From Nannocystis punicea (GTDB lineage Bacteria > Myxococcota_A > Polyangia > Nannocystales > Nannocystaceae): a stretch of 64,000 bases of DNA. This document shows positions 1 to 11,100 of the stretch, piece after piece; within the stretch, counting starts at the first letter, position 1; the number at the start of each line of letters is the position of its first letter. Location: positions 4,712,001-4,776,000 of the forward strand of contig NZ_CP114040.1 of the NCBI RefSeq assembly GCF_026965555.1, read 5' to 3'. The notes beneath the pieces were generated by a model. The model saw only the letters and a program-made list of their open reading frames with translations, did not search any database and was not told where the DNA came from. The translations under genes and the position numbers were made by a program.

Positions 1-663
1 GACGTCGATCGGGCTCATGACGCCGTCGCGGCGGATGGTGTAGACGCCGCTGGCGGCGTCGGGGACGGCCGCGAGCCACTCGAGGCAGCTGTGGGCGTAC
101 TTGCAGGTGGGCAGGCAGTCGGGGCCGTCCTCGCAGTCCTCGAGCTCGGGGTCGACCTGGCCGTCGCCGCAGCCCGGGGCGGCGGCGCTGCAGTCGACGG
201 CGCAGCTGCCGTAGCTGCCGTCGTTGACGCCGTCGTCGCAGACCTCGCCGGCCTTGAGCAGGCCGTCGCCGCACACGCCGAGGCGACAGCCGAGGGTGCA
301 GTCGCCGTCGTCGGCGTTGTCGGGGCCGGCGTCGCACTCCTCGGCGGCCGGGTTGACGAGGCCGTCGCCGCAGGTGGCGTTGCGGCAGCTGGCAGTGCAG
401 TCGGCGTCGTCGGCGTTGGCGGGCCCGAGGTCGCACTGCTCGTCGGCGTCGACGAAGCCGTCGCCGCACACGGGATCGGCGGTGGTGACGGGCGGGGCCT
501 CGGTCGGGTCGCTGGCGCTCTGGCCGGGGACGCCGGTGGTGTCGGTGGGGTCGGTGTCGCCGGTGACGGTGCCGCTGCTCTCGGCGGCGTCGTACGGGTC
601 GAGGCAGGCCGGCAGGGCGAGCGTTGCCGACAGCGAGAGCGAGAGACGCGACGCGGTGCGCAT
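1..663 (-). CDS. Cys-repeat lipoprotein with fibrinogen-like C-terminus (partial)
   Basis: The frame is open to the window edge, so the 3' end is missing and 221 residues are visible. The start ATG is at 663. A lipoprotein signal ends in a lipobox LALPAC with Cys20, so the protein is probably anchored in the outer membrane. A Thr/Asp/Pro linker follows. Four CGDG modules begin near residues 66, 98, 131 and 165, each with a later CD(L/A/D)G and CxxxC pattern, matching the DUF4215-type disulfide repeats of myxobacterial surface proteins. From residue 193 the pattern CLEWL...SGVYTI resembles the start of fibrinogen-like domains. Function unknown; a surface-exposed adhesive or ligand-binding role is inference. 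The overlapping 15-890 reading frame is a shadow of this gene. Confidence 0.8.
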   Translation of the reverse strand, partial: MRTASRLSLSLSATLALPACLDPYDAAESSGTVTGDTDPTDTTGVPGQSASDPTEAPPVTTADPVCGDGFVDADEQCDLGPANADDADCTASCRNATCGDGLVNPAAEECDAGPDNADDGDCTLGCRLGVCGDGLLKAGEVCDDGVNDGSYGSCAVDCSAAAPGCGDGQVDPELEDCEDGPDCLPTCKYAHSCLEWLAAVPDAASGVYTIRRDGVMSPIDV

Positions 664-1286
664 GGGCAGGACCGATTTGTCCACGAAGTGCCGGCGGCGA
701 CAAGGGCGAAGCGGCGCCGCGGCGGCCTCCGTTTCGCGGGGCGCGCCCGCGCGGGGCGTGAGGTCGCGGCCATGCCGGTGTGGTGAGCGAGCGATCGAGG
801 CCGACGCTGGAGCCGCTGGCGTGGACAGGACCGGCGCGCAGCCGAGGGGGCCGGGGCGCGTGCCTCGTCTGCACGGCTCACGATCTCCACAGCTCGCCGA
901 GGCCATCCTGTCCGTCAGGGCTGCCGTCCTCCACGCTGCCTACGAAGCCCATCCCCGAGCGCTTCGTCCGCGGGCACCCGTGCCGGCCTCGCCCCGCGGT
1001 CGACATCGACCCTTCGCGCCGCCCCGATCGCGGTCCTCGCGAGCACGACGTCATGTCCTTGCGGACAGGTGCATCACGACCGATCCGTCGCCGAGCTGCC
1101 AGGACTGCGAGATCTCACGCTCACTCATTCAGGCCAGCGCCTTGTCTCAAAGTTATGGACAGGCCGCCGCCGGCGGTGCAGCCGCGCTGCCGTTGCTCGC
1201 GCTCGCATCGCACCTCCGTGCTCGTCATGCACGGCGAGACCGTGGCGGAACCCGCGGGCCGCCTGCCGGCGTGCGACAGACCGCTG
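664..1286. other. Intergenic stretch, no gene seen
   Basis: This gap lies upstream of the lipoprotein and downstream of the next minus-strand gene. No frame in it shows protein-like composition. It holds one clear copy of the dispersed palindrome at 1053-1068 (ATGTCC, loop TTGC, GGACAG). A second TGTC...GGACA pair at 1142-1160 has too long a spacer to count. Confidence 0.5.
1053..1068. repeat. Dispersed palindromic element, single copy
   Basis: ATGTCC-TTGC-GGACAG, a 6-bp stem with a 4-base loop and one outer mismatch. It belongs to the window-wide family. Confidence 0.7.
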
Positions 1287-1898
1287 CTACGTGAAAACGA
1301 CCTGGACGGCAGTGAGCAGGAACTCGAACAGTTGGTCGTCGCCGCTGAACGGGTACTCCACGTCGGCGATCGTCACGGTGCCCGAGAAGGTGGCGCTGCG
1401 GGTCGAATCGAACTCGAGGACGTTGACCAGCACTCCGTCCAGGTTGTCGTGCGTGGTGATCTTGTCTTCGGCGACCTCTCCGACTCCCTGCCATGTGACG
1501 GCGAACGCGACCTCCACGGGCTCCGGCTCGGCCCCGTTGTCGAACGATTTTTTCGTGGCGAACGTGAACGAGGCCGCTCCTCCGGCCAGGCTCACGGCGA
1601 GCTCCTCCGGCGGAATCTCCCCGCTCACGAATCCACTATTGATCGTGGTGCCTTCGCAAGTGTTTCTCACGAACACCCGCGCGGTGAACGATGCGGAGTC
1701 GGCCGCGTCGCTGCCGGGCAGCTCGTCGGCTTCCTGAACGGAGATGTCGAAGACCCGCCGCTCGCAGCTGTCTTCGCTGAACGTAAAGGCTCTGGCGAGG
1801 CTGACATGGGTCCTGAAGAGTTGCTGTTGGGGCTTCGCCGAGGCGCTCGCCGTGATCAGGAGCGCGCAGCCTGCCGCAACCATCCATGAGTTCTTCAT
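1287..1898 (-). CDS. Secreted hypothetical protein
   Basis: 203 residues. The start ATG at 1898 is chosen because GGAGG lies 4 nt upstream and because it begins a typical Sec signal (MKNSWM, hydrophobic stretch, ASASA then KP), with cleavage near residue 22. The longer upstream frame to 2423 has no protein-like composition. The mature part is rich in Asp, Glu, Ser and Val, with short alternating beta-like stretches and only two cysteines (in DSCERR and RNTCEG), which could pair in the periplasm. No family was recognised. It is probably monocistronic, separated from both neighbours by gaps of several hundred bases. Confidence 0.75.
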   Translation of the reverse strand: MKNSWMVAAGCALLITASASAKPQQQLFRTHVSLARAFTFSEDSCERRVFDISVQEADELPGSDAADSASFTARVFVRNTCEGTTINSGFVSGEIPPEELAVSLAGGAASFTFATKKSFDNGAEPEPVEVAFAVTWQGVGEVAEDKITTHDNLDGVLVNVLEFDSTRSATFSGTVTIADVEYPFSGDDQLFEFLLTAVQVVFT

Positions 1899-2005
1899 CG
1901 AGCCTCCGGTCCGCCAAAGGTAGCACCTGTCCCCGCAAGACCCGTGAGCCGCTGCCCGATGTTCGTGTCTCGCGTCACGTCGGCGTGCCCACGGCCGGCC
2001 GCGAC

Positions 2006-2021
2006 CTGTCCTCGACGACAG
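2006..2021. repeat. Dispersed palindromic element, single copy
   Basis: CTGTCC-TCGA-CGACAG. It sits in the roughly 300-bp gap between the secreted protein and the giant TPR gene. The rest of that gap shows no gene. Confidence 0.6.
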
Positions 2022-2196
2022 CTCATCATCGAAGCCCGAGAGCGCTGACGCGGGGCCATGGAGACGGCGGGCACAGAGCGGCGGAGCGGGGCACTCGCGA
2101 CGACTGAGTGTCTTCGGGTGCCGCTTCGGAGCGACGTGCTCGAGCGCTCGGACGCACGCGCGCCGCGAGCACGGGCTCGCGGCGCGCGGGAGGGCG

Positions 2197-5100
2197 TCAG
2201 CGGGACTTGACCTCGAAGCCGAGGGCGCGGCGGGCACCGACGTAGGCGGGGCTGACCGCGAACACCAGCAGGTCGCGCAGGTCGGCGTCGTGGGCGGCGC
2301 GGGCCTTGAGAGCGGCGCTGCGTTCACCTGGCTCTTGGGGCAGGCCGAGGATGTCGAGGGCGGCGCCGAGGTTGCGCGACAGGCACAGGCCGACGCGATC
2401 GCCGGAGCGCTGGACCCATGCACGCCAGTCGCGGCTGTCGAAGCCCTCCTGCTCGCGCTCCTTGAACTGGCTGCTGAGCTGACGCGCGAGCCGGATCGGC
2501 AGCTTGCGCGCGAGGGTCTGGCCGAGGCGCGCGGCGAGGTCGACCTCCTCGCGGGCGCGCACGCGCCGGGTGTGGCGCGGGTGGAACGCCTGCAGGGCGG
2601 CCGCGAGGACGCCGGCGAACAGCGGCTTGGGCAGGCCGGCGACCAGGATCGCGGCCGGGCGGGTGAAGAACAGCGCGCGACCGAGGGCGAAGCGCAGCCG
2701 CGGGGCGGTGGTCTCGGCGCGGGCGGCCGGGCCGACCATGATCACCGGCGGGTGCACGCACGAGACGCTGGTCCAGCCGCCGTCGACGCGGCCGTCGGGG
2801 ATCAGCTCGACGTCGGCGATGCGCACGCCCTGGGCCGGCATCTGCGTGCCGAGCTCGGTCCACACCTTCCACAGCAGGGTGTCCTTGTCGGTCTCGGCCT
2901 CGATCCAGGCGGCCTCGCTGAACTGCGGGCGCGGCAGCTCCTCCGCCAGCAGCTCGGCGGCGCCCTCCCACAGGGCGGTCATGGCCGGGACGACGCCGGC
3001 GTCGGCCGGGGCTGGCTCGACGACGGTCGACGGGTCGAGCTTGCCGCTGCGCACCGACAGCAGCTCGTGGCTGGTGAGGAAGGCGCCGGCCTCGGCGTGG
3101 CCGGGGCTGACGATCCGCAGCAGCTGGTGGATGGCGTGGGCGCGGTCGCGTTCGCCGTGGTCGGCGCAGTGACGGGCGAGGGCGGCCAGGCTGGCCTCGT
3201 CGAGCGGGTCGAGGTGGAGCAGCGCGTCGGAGTTGCTGCGCACCTGCGGGCCCTGGATCTTCTCGTCGACGTAGAGCCGCGCGAGCTGCCGCCGCGGGGC
3301 CAGGCCGAGGCCGGCGGGGTCGAGCTCGGCGGCCCGCTCGAGCAGCCGGATCGCCTGCGCGGGGCGGCTGTCCTTCGGGTCAGGCGGTGGCTCGGCCTGG
3401 ACCACGAGGTCGGCCAGGCGGACCAACAGGCGCTGGCGATCGCGGGCCTCGCGTGGGTCGCCGGGCGGCTTCTGGACGCTGTCTCGGGCCAGGTAGGCGC
3501 GCACCGCCGGCTCGATCTCGTCGACCTCGCCGGCGGCCCGCAGGGCGTCGACGAGGCCGTGGATCGGGGCGGCGGCGTCGGGCAGGAGCTCGACGGCGGC
3601 GCGGGCGTAGCCGAGGGCGCGCGCGGGGTCGTCGGGCTGGCCGCGCTGGAGGGCGATCTTGACGCCCTCGAGCAGGAAGGCGGCCCGCTTGGCGTCGCGC
3701 AGGTCGGGGTGGTGGAGCAGGCGGTCGAGGCAGCCGAGGGCGATGCCGGCGTTGCGGGTGACGGCGGTCCAGAAGGCGGCCTCGAGCTGGCGGCGATCGA
3801 GGACCGGGTGCGGGATGTCCTGGATCAGCGCGAGGCCGGCCTGGACGGCGTCGAAGGCGGCGCCGAGGATCTTCTGCGCCGAGGTGCTGGCGACCGTCTC
3901 CTCGCCGGCCTCGGCGGCGGCGCCGGCGGCCTCGTGGAACAGCATGCCGGCGGCCAGGAGCGCCCGGCCGCGCGCCTCGGGATCGGTCTCGAGGTCGGCG
4001 AGGGCGAGGGTGTGCTCGGCCGCATCGACGAGTCGACCTGACTCTTGGGCCAGCTGAGCGAGGGCCGCGCGGGCCTTGCGGTGGCGCGGGGCCAGCTCGA
4101 GGGCGCGGGCGTAGCGGGCGGCGAGGCGCTCGGCGGGGGCGTTCTGCTTGGCGTCGCACTCGGCGGCGAGGATCAGCAGGTCGGCGACCACGGGGGCGCG
4201 CTCGGGCGGGACCGGGGTGCCGGCGGCGAGGCGCTGCTCGACCGGCTCGAGCGCGGCGACCGCGTCGCGGTGGCGCCCGGCGGCGGCGCGGTTGTGGGCC
4301 ATGGCGGCGCGGATCTCGAGGTCGTCCGGGACGTGGCGCAGGGCCATCGACAGCCGGCGGTAGGCCTCGTTGGCGCGATCTGTCTGTTCGAACAGGTGCG
4401 CCAGCATCAACAGGCCCTCGACCAGGCGCGGCTGGTCGCGGGTGAGGCCGAACGCCTCGACCGCGGCCTCGAGCGTGGCCTCGGCCTCGGCGTGCAGGCC
4501 GGCGTCGATGAGCGACGCGCCGAGGGCCAGGCGCGCGGGGGCGTAGTCGGGGTCGGCGGCGAGGGCGGCCTCGAAGCGCTGGCGGGCGCGGGCGAACTCC
4601 TGGCCGCCGCGCAGGAGGGCGCGGCCGCTCTCGGTGAGGATCCGGGCGCGGATCTCGGGGTCGTCGATCTGCGCCAGCTGGGCGTCGAGCAGGGCGTCGG
4701 CGCCGGCGAGGTCGCCGGCGGCCAGGCGCAGGCCGACCAGGCCCTCGATCGCCTGCGACAGCCGGCGGCTGCGCTGCGGGGCGCCAGGGGCCAGCTCGGC
4801 GAGGACGCGGGTGAACAGCTGGGCGGCCAGCTCGGGCTCGCGCAGGCGGTCGCGGGCGATCGCGGCGGCCTCGAGCAGGCCGTCGGGCTCGCCGACGGCG
4901 GCGAGGCTGACGGTGAGGGCCCGGTCGTCGCCGAGGGTCCGCGCGAGGGCGACGCGGCGCTGCTGCAGGCCGAGCGCGGCGTCCGGCGGGGCGGCGGCGA
5001 GCGCCTCGTCGAGGGTCTCGAGCGCGCCCCGCGGGTCACCTGCCTCTTCGGCCAGGGCGGTCGCCAGCGCCTCGGCGATCCGCACGCGGCGGGCCGCCAG

Positions 5101-8100
5101 CGCCGGCGAGACCGGCTCGGGGACGTCGAACGGCAGCGGCTCCTCGTCGAGCGGCTCGCTGCGCACTTCCATGTCGCTGACGATCTCGGCCAGGCGCCGG
5201 CGCAGCATCTCGACGCCGTCGTCCATGCGGCCGCCCTTGCGGTAGAGGCGGGACAGGCCGAGCACGACGTCGTCGTTCTCGGGCGCCTCGGCGGCGAGGG
5301 TCTCGAGCGTCTCGAGCGCGGCGGCCTCGTCGCCCTGGCCCTCTTGCAGGGCGCGGGCCTTGACGACGAGGAGGGCGATCCGGGCGTCGCGGTCGCCGGG
5401 CGCGACCTGGCCGAGGCGGCGGTCGAGGATCGGCAGCAGCTTGGCGTACTGCTCGGTGCGCAGGTAGAGGTTCTGCAGGCGGGCGAGGGCGTCGGGGTCG
5501 CCGGGGTTGTAGATCAGGACCTCGCACCAGGTGGCGATCGCGGCGTCGAGCTGGCCGAGGCGCTCCTCGGTGAGGGTGGCGGCGCGGGCCAGGCAGCGCA
5601 CGCGGGCGTCGGGGTTGGGCACCACCTCGGAGGCGGCGCGCAGGGCCTCGACGGCGCGGACCCACAGGCCCTCGCGCTGGAGGATCTCGATCAGCTCGGC
5701 GTGGACGTCGGCGGTCTCGGGGGTCTCCTTGACCAGGGCCTCGAGGCGGCGGATGGCCTCGAGCGAGCGGTCGGCGCGGTAGGCGAGGTCGCGCGCCAGT
5801 TGGAGGACGCGGGGGATCCGCTCCTCGAGCGTGAGGCCGTCGACCTCGGCGTCGTAGAGGCGCGCCGACGCCTCGGCGGCCTCGCGCTCGCGGCCGGTCT
5901 TGGCGTGCAGCGCGGCCAGGCTGCGCAGCGCCGGCAGGTGCTTCGGCGAGACCGCCAGGACGCCGCGGTACTGCTCCTCGGCGCGCTCGGGTTGACCTGT
6001 CTGTTCGTACAGGTCGGCGAGGCGCGAGTGATAGGCGACGATGTGCTCCGGCAGGGTGAGGTCGGACAGCAGGCGCGAGAGGGCGGTGATCAGGCGCTCG
6101 GGGTCACCTGTCCGTTCGGCCATGTTGACGAGGCCCGAGAGCGCGGCCGCGTCGTCGGGCACCAGCGCGAGGGCCTCCTCGTAGCGCTCGAGCGCGGCGT
6201 CGGGCATGCCGGCGCCCTCGTCCCACAGGCGGGCGAGCAGGCGCTGCAGGCCGGCGCGCTCGGACTTGCTGGCGGGGACCACCGAGGCGTAGGCGTGGGC
6301 CAGCTCGTGCCAGGCGGAGCTGGCCGACGGGCGGGTCGGCAGGACCGGGGCGTCGAGCTCGGGCAGCGCGGGCAGGCCGGCGGTGACGGCGTCGATCAGC
6401 TCGCGGCTGGCGACCGGCGGCGGCGGGGGCAGGCTGGCCGCAGGGACAGGTTCGGGCGGACGCGACGGCGGCGGCGGAGCGGCGGGGCGGCGGGTCGGCG
6501 GCGGGGCCTTGGCGACCGGCTTGCCGCCCGGCGGGCGCGGCGGGATCGGCTTGAGAGGCTTGGCCGCGGGCCGCGGCAGCGAGCGCTTGTGCGAGACCGG
6601 CCGCGGGGCGTCGTCGTCGAGCTCGAGCATCTCGTCGAGGTCGAGCACGCCGGACACCTCGGCGCTCGGCCGCTTCGGCGCCGGACCGACCAGGCTGTCC
6701 TCGATCGGCTCGAGGTCGGCGAGGTCGAACACGCCGCTCTCCTGCCGCGGCAGGCCGGCCGCGCGGACGCTGACCGACGAGGCCTCGACCGGCTCGAGGT
6801 CGGCGATGTCGACGATGTCGGTCTCGCCGCGGGGCGGCCGGGGACTGCGGATCTTGACCGCGGTGGCCGACAGCTCGACGGGCTCGAGCTCGGCGATGTC
6901 GACGATGTTGGTGTGCGTCTCGGCGCGGACGTTGCCCTTGCCGGGGCGGGCGACGACCTCCTTGCCGCCGCCGCGCCGCAGCTCCTCGAGCGGCTCGAGC
7001 TCGGACAGGAGGATCTCGGCGGTCGGGCGCGAGACCTCCTCGAGGTCGTCGAGCTCCATCACGCTCGACTCCTCCTTGTCCTTGGTCGTGGCGCGCGGCT
7101 TGACTGCGATCCGCGGGGCGAGAGTGTCGGGGTCGAGGCCGAGCTTGCGCCACTGGTCGCGGTCGGCGAGCTCGGGCGGGACGATCTGCGGCCACAGCAG
7201 CGGGTCGCGGGCCGGCGGCGGGGTGTGGTAGGTGCCGGTCAGGCCGGCGAGGTGCCACATCTTGCTGTGCGTGGGTCCGAGCTCACCTGTCTCGGGGGGC
7301 AGGTCGCCCTGCAGCTTCCAGGCGGCGATCCGGGCCCTCAGCGCGTACTCGGGCCGGCCGAGGCAGTTCTCGTAGAGCTCGGCGATCTGGGTCAGCAGCT
7401 TGCCCTGCTGGGCCTTGCCTGTCCCGAAGGCCAGCTCGCTCGCGGGCGCGAGCAGCAGCAGGTGCCACAGGTTGTCGCGCTCGGCCAGGCGATCGAGCTC
7501 GAAGCGGGCCTCCTCGCTGCCGGGGTGGAGCGAGAGGGCGCGCAGCCACTCGGCGATCGCGCCGGCGGTGTCGCCGAGGCCGGTGCGCAGCTCGGCCCGG
7601 CGCTTGAGCAGCTGCAGCTTGAGCGCGGGGTCGACGGTCTGGCCGATGATCTGCTGGGTGACCGAGAGCAGGGTGAGGGCGCCGGTCGGCGGGGTGTCGG
7701 GGCTGCGCTTCTCGTCGACCTTGGCGGCCATCGCCTCGATCGCGGGCATCAGCGCGGCGCCGTCGCGGTCGTAGGCGACGCCGAGCCGGAGGGTGCGCAG
7801 GGCGGCCAGCGGATCCTGGCGCTTCTCGTAGTCGATGCGGGCCGAGTCCTTGAGCTGGTTCAGGCCGCCGCGTTCGTTGCGCTGCAGCTTGGCGAGGGCG
7901 AGGCCGCGGTGGTGGTCGGCGAGCTCGGGCCACAGCGCATGGCGCTGGGCCAGCTCGGTCATCAGGCCGGCGGCCTCCTCGGCCAGCGACGGGTCGGCCG
8001 GGCGCAGGTCGGTCTCGGCCCGGCGCAGCCACTGGAAGGCGCGCTTCGGGTCGCTCAGGTGGCGCTCGTAGAGCTTGGCGATCGCGACGCAGGCGTCGAA

Positions 8101-11100
8101 GCGGCCGAGGCCGGTCTTGGCGCGGGCGAGCTTGGCCTCCTGCAGGTCGATCAGCGCCTGCCACATCTGGTGCTGCTCGCCGAGCGCCTCGATCTGGCGC
8201 CCGAGGTCCTCGTCGTCGGGGCGCAGCTTGTAGGCGCGCTGCAAATAGCCGATCGCGCGGGCGGGGTCGCCGAGGCGCTCGCGGGCGATCTCGGCGGCCG
8301 ACATCAGCAGGGCGATGGTGCCGAAGTCGCCGTAGTTGGGGGTCTTCTCCTGGAAGGCCAGCTCCTGCTCGCTGACCTCGAGCATCTGCGGCCACAGGCC
8401 GTGGGCCTGGGCCAGGCCCTCGAGGCGGCCCTGCACCGGGCCGGCGTCGAGGCCGGCGCGCAGGGCCACGAAGTAGGCCTTGCGGGCCCAGGCGAAGGCG
8501 AGGTCGGCGTCGCCGATCTTCTTCTCGGCGGTGGCCGAGGCGCCGAGGCACAGGTCGATCTGGCCGCGGCTCTCGGCCCGCCCGCTCATCTCGGTGAAGC
8601 GCTCGCCGTAGACGACCAGCAGGTCCTTGTACATGCCGTGGCGCTCGGCGAACCCCTCGATCTTCTGCTTGAGGTCGCGGCTGCCGGGGGCGATGCCGAG
8701 GGCCCGCCCGAGCAGGGCGAGCGCCCGCTTGGCGTGGCCGAGGCCGTACTCGCACACCTCCGCCATCTGCTCGAGGGTGACGACCTGCTGGGCGGCGTCG
8801 GTGAGGCTCTCGAGCCGCTTGCCGAGGGTGTCGAGGGTGGCTTGATGGTCGCCGGCCAGGGCCTGCAGCTCGCCGAGGATCTTGAGGCCCTCGCCGTCGT
8901 CGGGCTCCTCGCGCATGAACCGCTGGAAGGCGGCGATGGCCTTCTGCGGGGCGCTGAGGTTGACGACGTAGGTGCGGGCGACCAGCGAGAACAGCTCGCG
9001 CCGCTCGTCGGTCTCGAGCGCCGAGAGCAGCAGGATCTCGGCGTGGCGGATCAGGCGGTCGAACTGGCCGGCGCGCTCGTACAGCTCGAGCAGCTTGAGG
9101 GCGACGTCGCGGTTGCCGACGGCGGTGGTCGAGGCGAGCTGCTCGAGCACGCGGATCGCCGCGGCCGGGTTGTCGAGCCGGTCGGCCAGGATCTCGGCGC
9201 GCTCCCAGCCGATGCCGAGCGCCTCCTCGTCGCTGTCGGCCATCTCCTGCAGGGTGCCGAGCGAGGCGGCCAGGCCGTGCCAGCTGCCGAGGTTGCGGTA
9301 GAGGCGGGTCAGGGCCTCGGTCGCGCCGCGGTGGTCGCGGTGGATCCGCAGGGCGCGCTCGAAGGCCGAGCAGGCCAGGTCGGCGTCGCCGAGCGACGAC
9401 TCGGCGACGTGGCCCAGGCGCATGAGGTAGTCGAGCTGGCGGATCGGCGGGGTGCGGGCCGAGCTGGCGGCCTTGCCGAGCAGGTTGGCCAGCTCCTCGC
9501 GGTTGCCGAGCGCCTCGTAGGCGGCGATCAGCTTGTCGGTGACCTCGAGGTTGTGCGGGTCGCCGGCCTGCAGCTGCGTCCACGCCTGCGCCGAGCGCTG
9601 CGGGTCCTGCAGCTTGCGGTCGGCGACGTCGGCCATGCGCCGGATGATGCGGGTGCGCTGGGCCGGGTCGCCGACCAGGCCGAGCTCGCGCGACAGCGCC
9701 TCGTACTCGCCGCCGGCGTCGCCGAGCTCGGCGCACAGGCCCTGCATGCGGTGCACTGCGTCCATGTCCGACGGGCTGTAGCCGAGGATCTGCTCGCACG
9801 CCCACAGCGCCTCGCGCGGGCTGTGCAGCTCGTGCTGCCACAGCTCGGCCATGCGCCGCAGCAGGACCACGCGCTGCGAGATGCTGCGGGTGACGTCGTG
9901 CTGGCGCCGCAGCAGGTCGATGACCTGGTCGTAAGCACCTGTCCGTTCGTACATCTCCGCCAGCGCGCGCAGGGCCCCCTCGTGGCCGGGCGCCAGCGCC
10001 AGCATCTCCTGCAGGAGGAAGATGGTGCGCTGCGGGTCGGTCATGCGCTCGCGGTGCGCCTGCGACAGCCGCCGCAGCACCTCGAAGCGGCGCTGCGGGT
10101 CGGCGGTGCGCTGCAGCTCGGCCTCGAGGCCGGCGAGGTTGGCGTCGAGCATGCGCGCGCGCTTGTCGATGCGGGCGATCTGGTCGCGCGGCCGCCAGTC
10201 GTTCGGGTAGGCGAGGGCGAGCCGGTTCCAGGCGTCGAGGGCGCCGGCGAGGTCGCCGAGGCGCCGCTCGTAGATCTCGGCCAGCTCGACGAAGTGCTCG
10301 GCGAACTCGGGGCGGGCGAGCGGGCTGTCCGAACCACCGCCCATCTGCAGCGCCTGGTCGACCTGATAGAGGATGAGCCCGGCCAGGTGCGACCAGTTGT
10401 TCTTGCGCCGCCAGTGCTCCTTGTAGCCCTCGAAGGCCTCGTGGTTGAAGGGCTCGCGCTCGAGCACGCGGTAGAAGCTGACTGCGGCCCGCTCCTCGTC
10501 GCCGAGGTCCTCGCGGGCGACGCGGGCGGCCCACAGCAGCTTGCCGGTCGGCAGGCTGCCGGGGTCCTGCTCCGACCAGCGCTCGTACAGGCTGACGAGG
10601 CCGTGGTTGTCGCCGAGCTCGACCAGCAGCGCCTCGAGCCGCAGCCAGGCGTCGCCGCCGGGCCGCTCGAGCCGCGAGGCCTGCTCGTAGCAGGCGCGCG
10701 CCTCCTCGCGCCGGGCGAGGCGCGTCTCGAGCAGCTCGCCGCGCGACAGCCACAGGCCGTAGCTGTCGGCCTCGGTGACGTAGCCGATCCACGCCCCGTA
10801 GAGGTCGTCGAGCTCCATCCACTTCTCCTGCGCCATCAACAGCTCGGCCAGGGCGTTGCCGGCCTCGTGGTGATCGGGGCGCAGGCTCATGGCCCGGCGC
10901 AACAGGCTGTAGGCGATCTTGTCGTCGCTCTGGCTGCGCGCGAGCTTGGCCGCCCGAAAGAACACGTCGGCGGCCTTCTGCAGGCCCTCGTCGCTGGCCT
11001 TGCCGCTGCCGAGGTAGAGCGCGCCGAAGGCCCGCAAGGCGGCGACGTCGTCAGGGTTGGCCTTGAGCGCGGCCTGCAGGTGGAGCGCGGCCGAGGGGAT

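Noticed and set aside
1138..1163. A further palindromic element.
   Set aside because: The TGTC and GGACA halves are too far apart for the four-base loop and do not fit the 14-bp grid.
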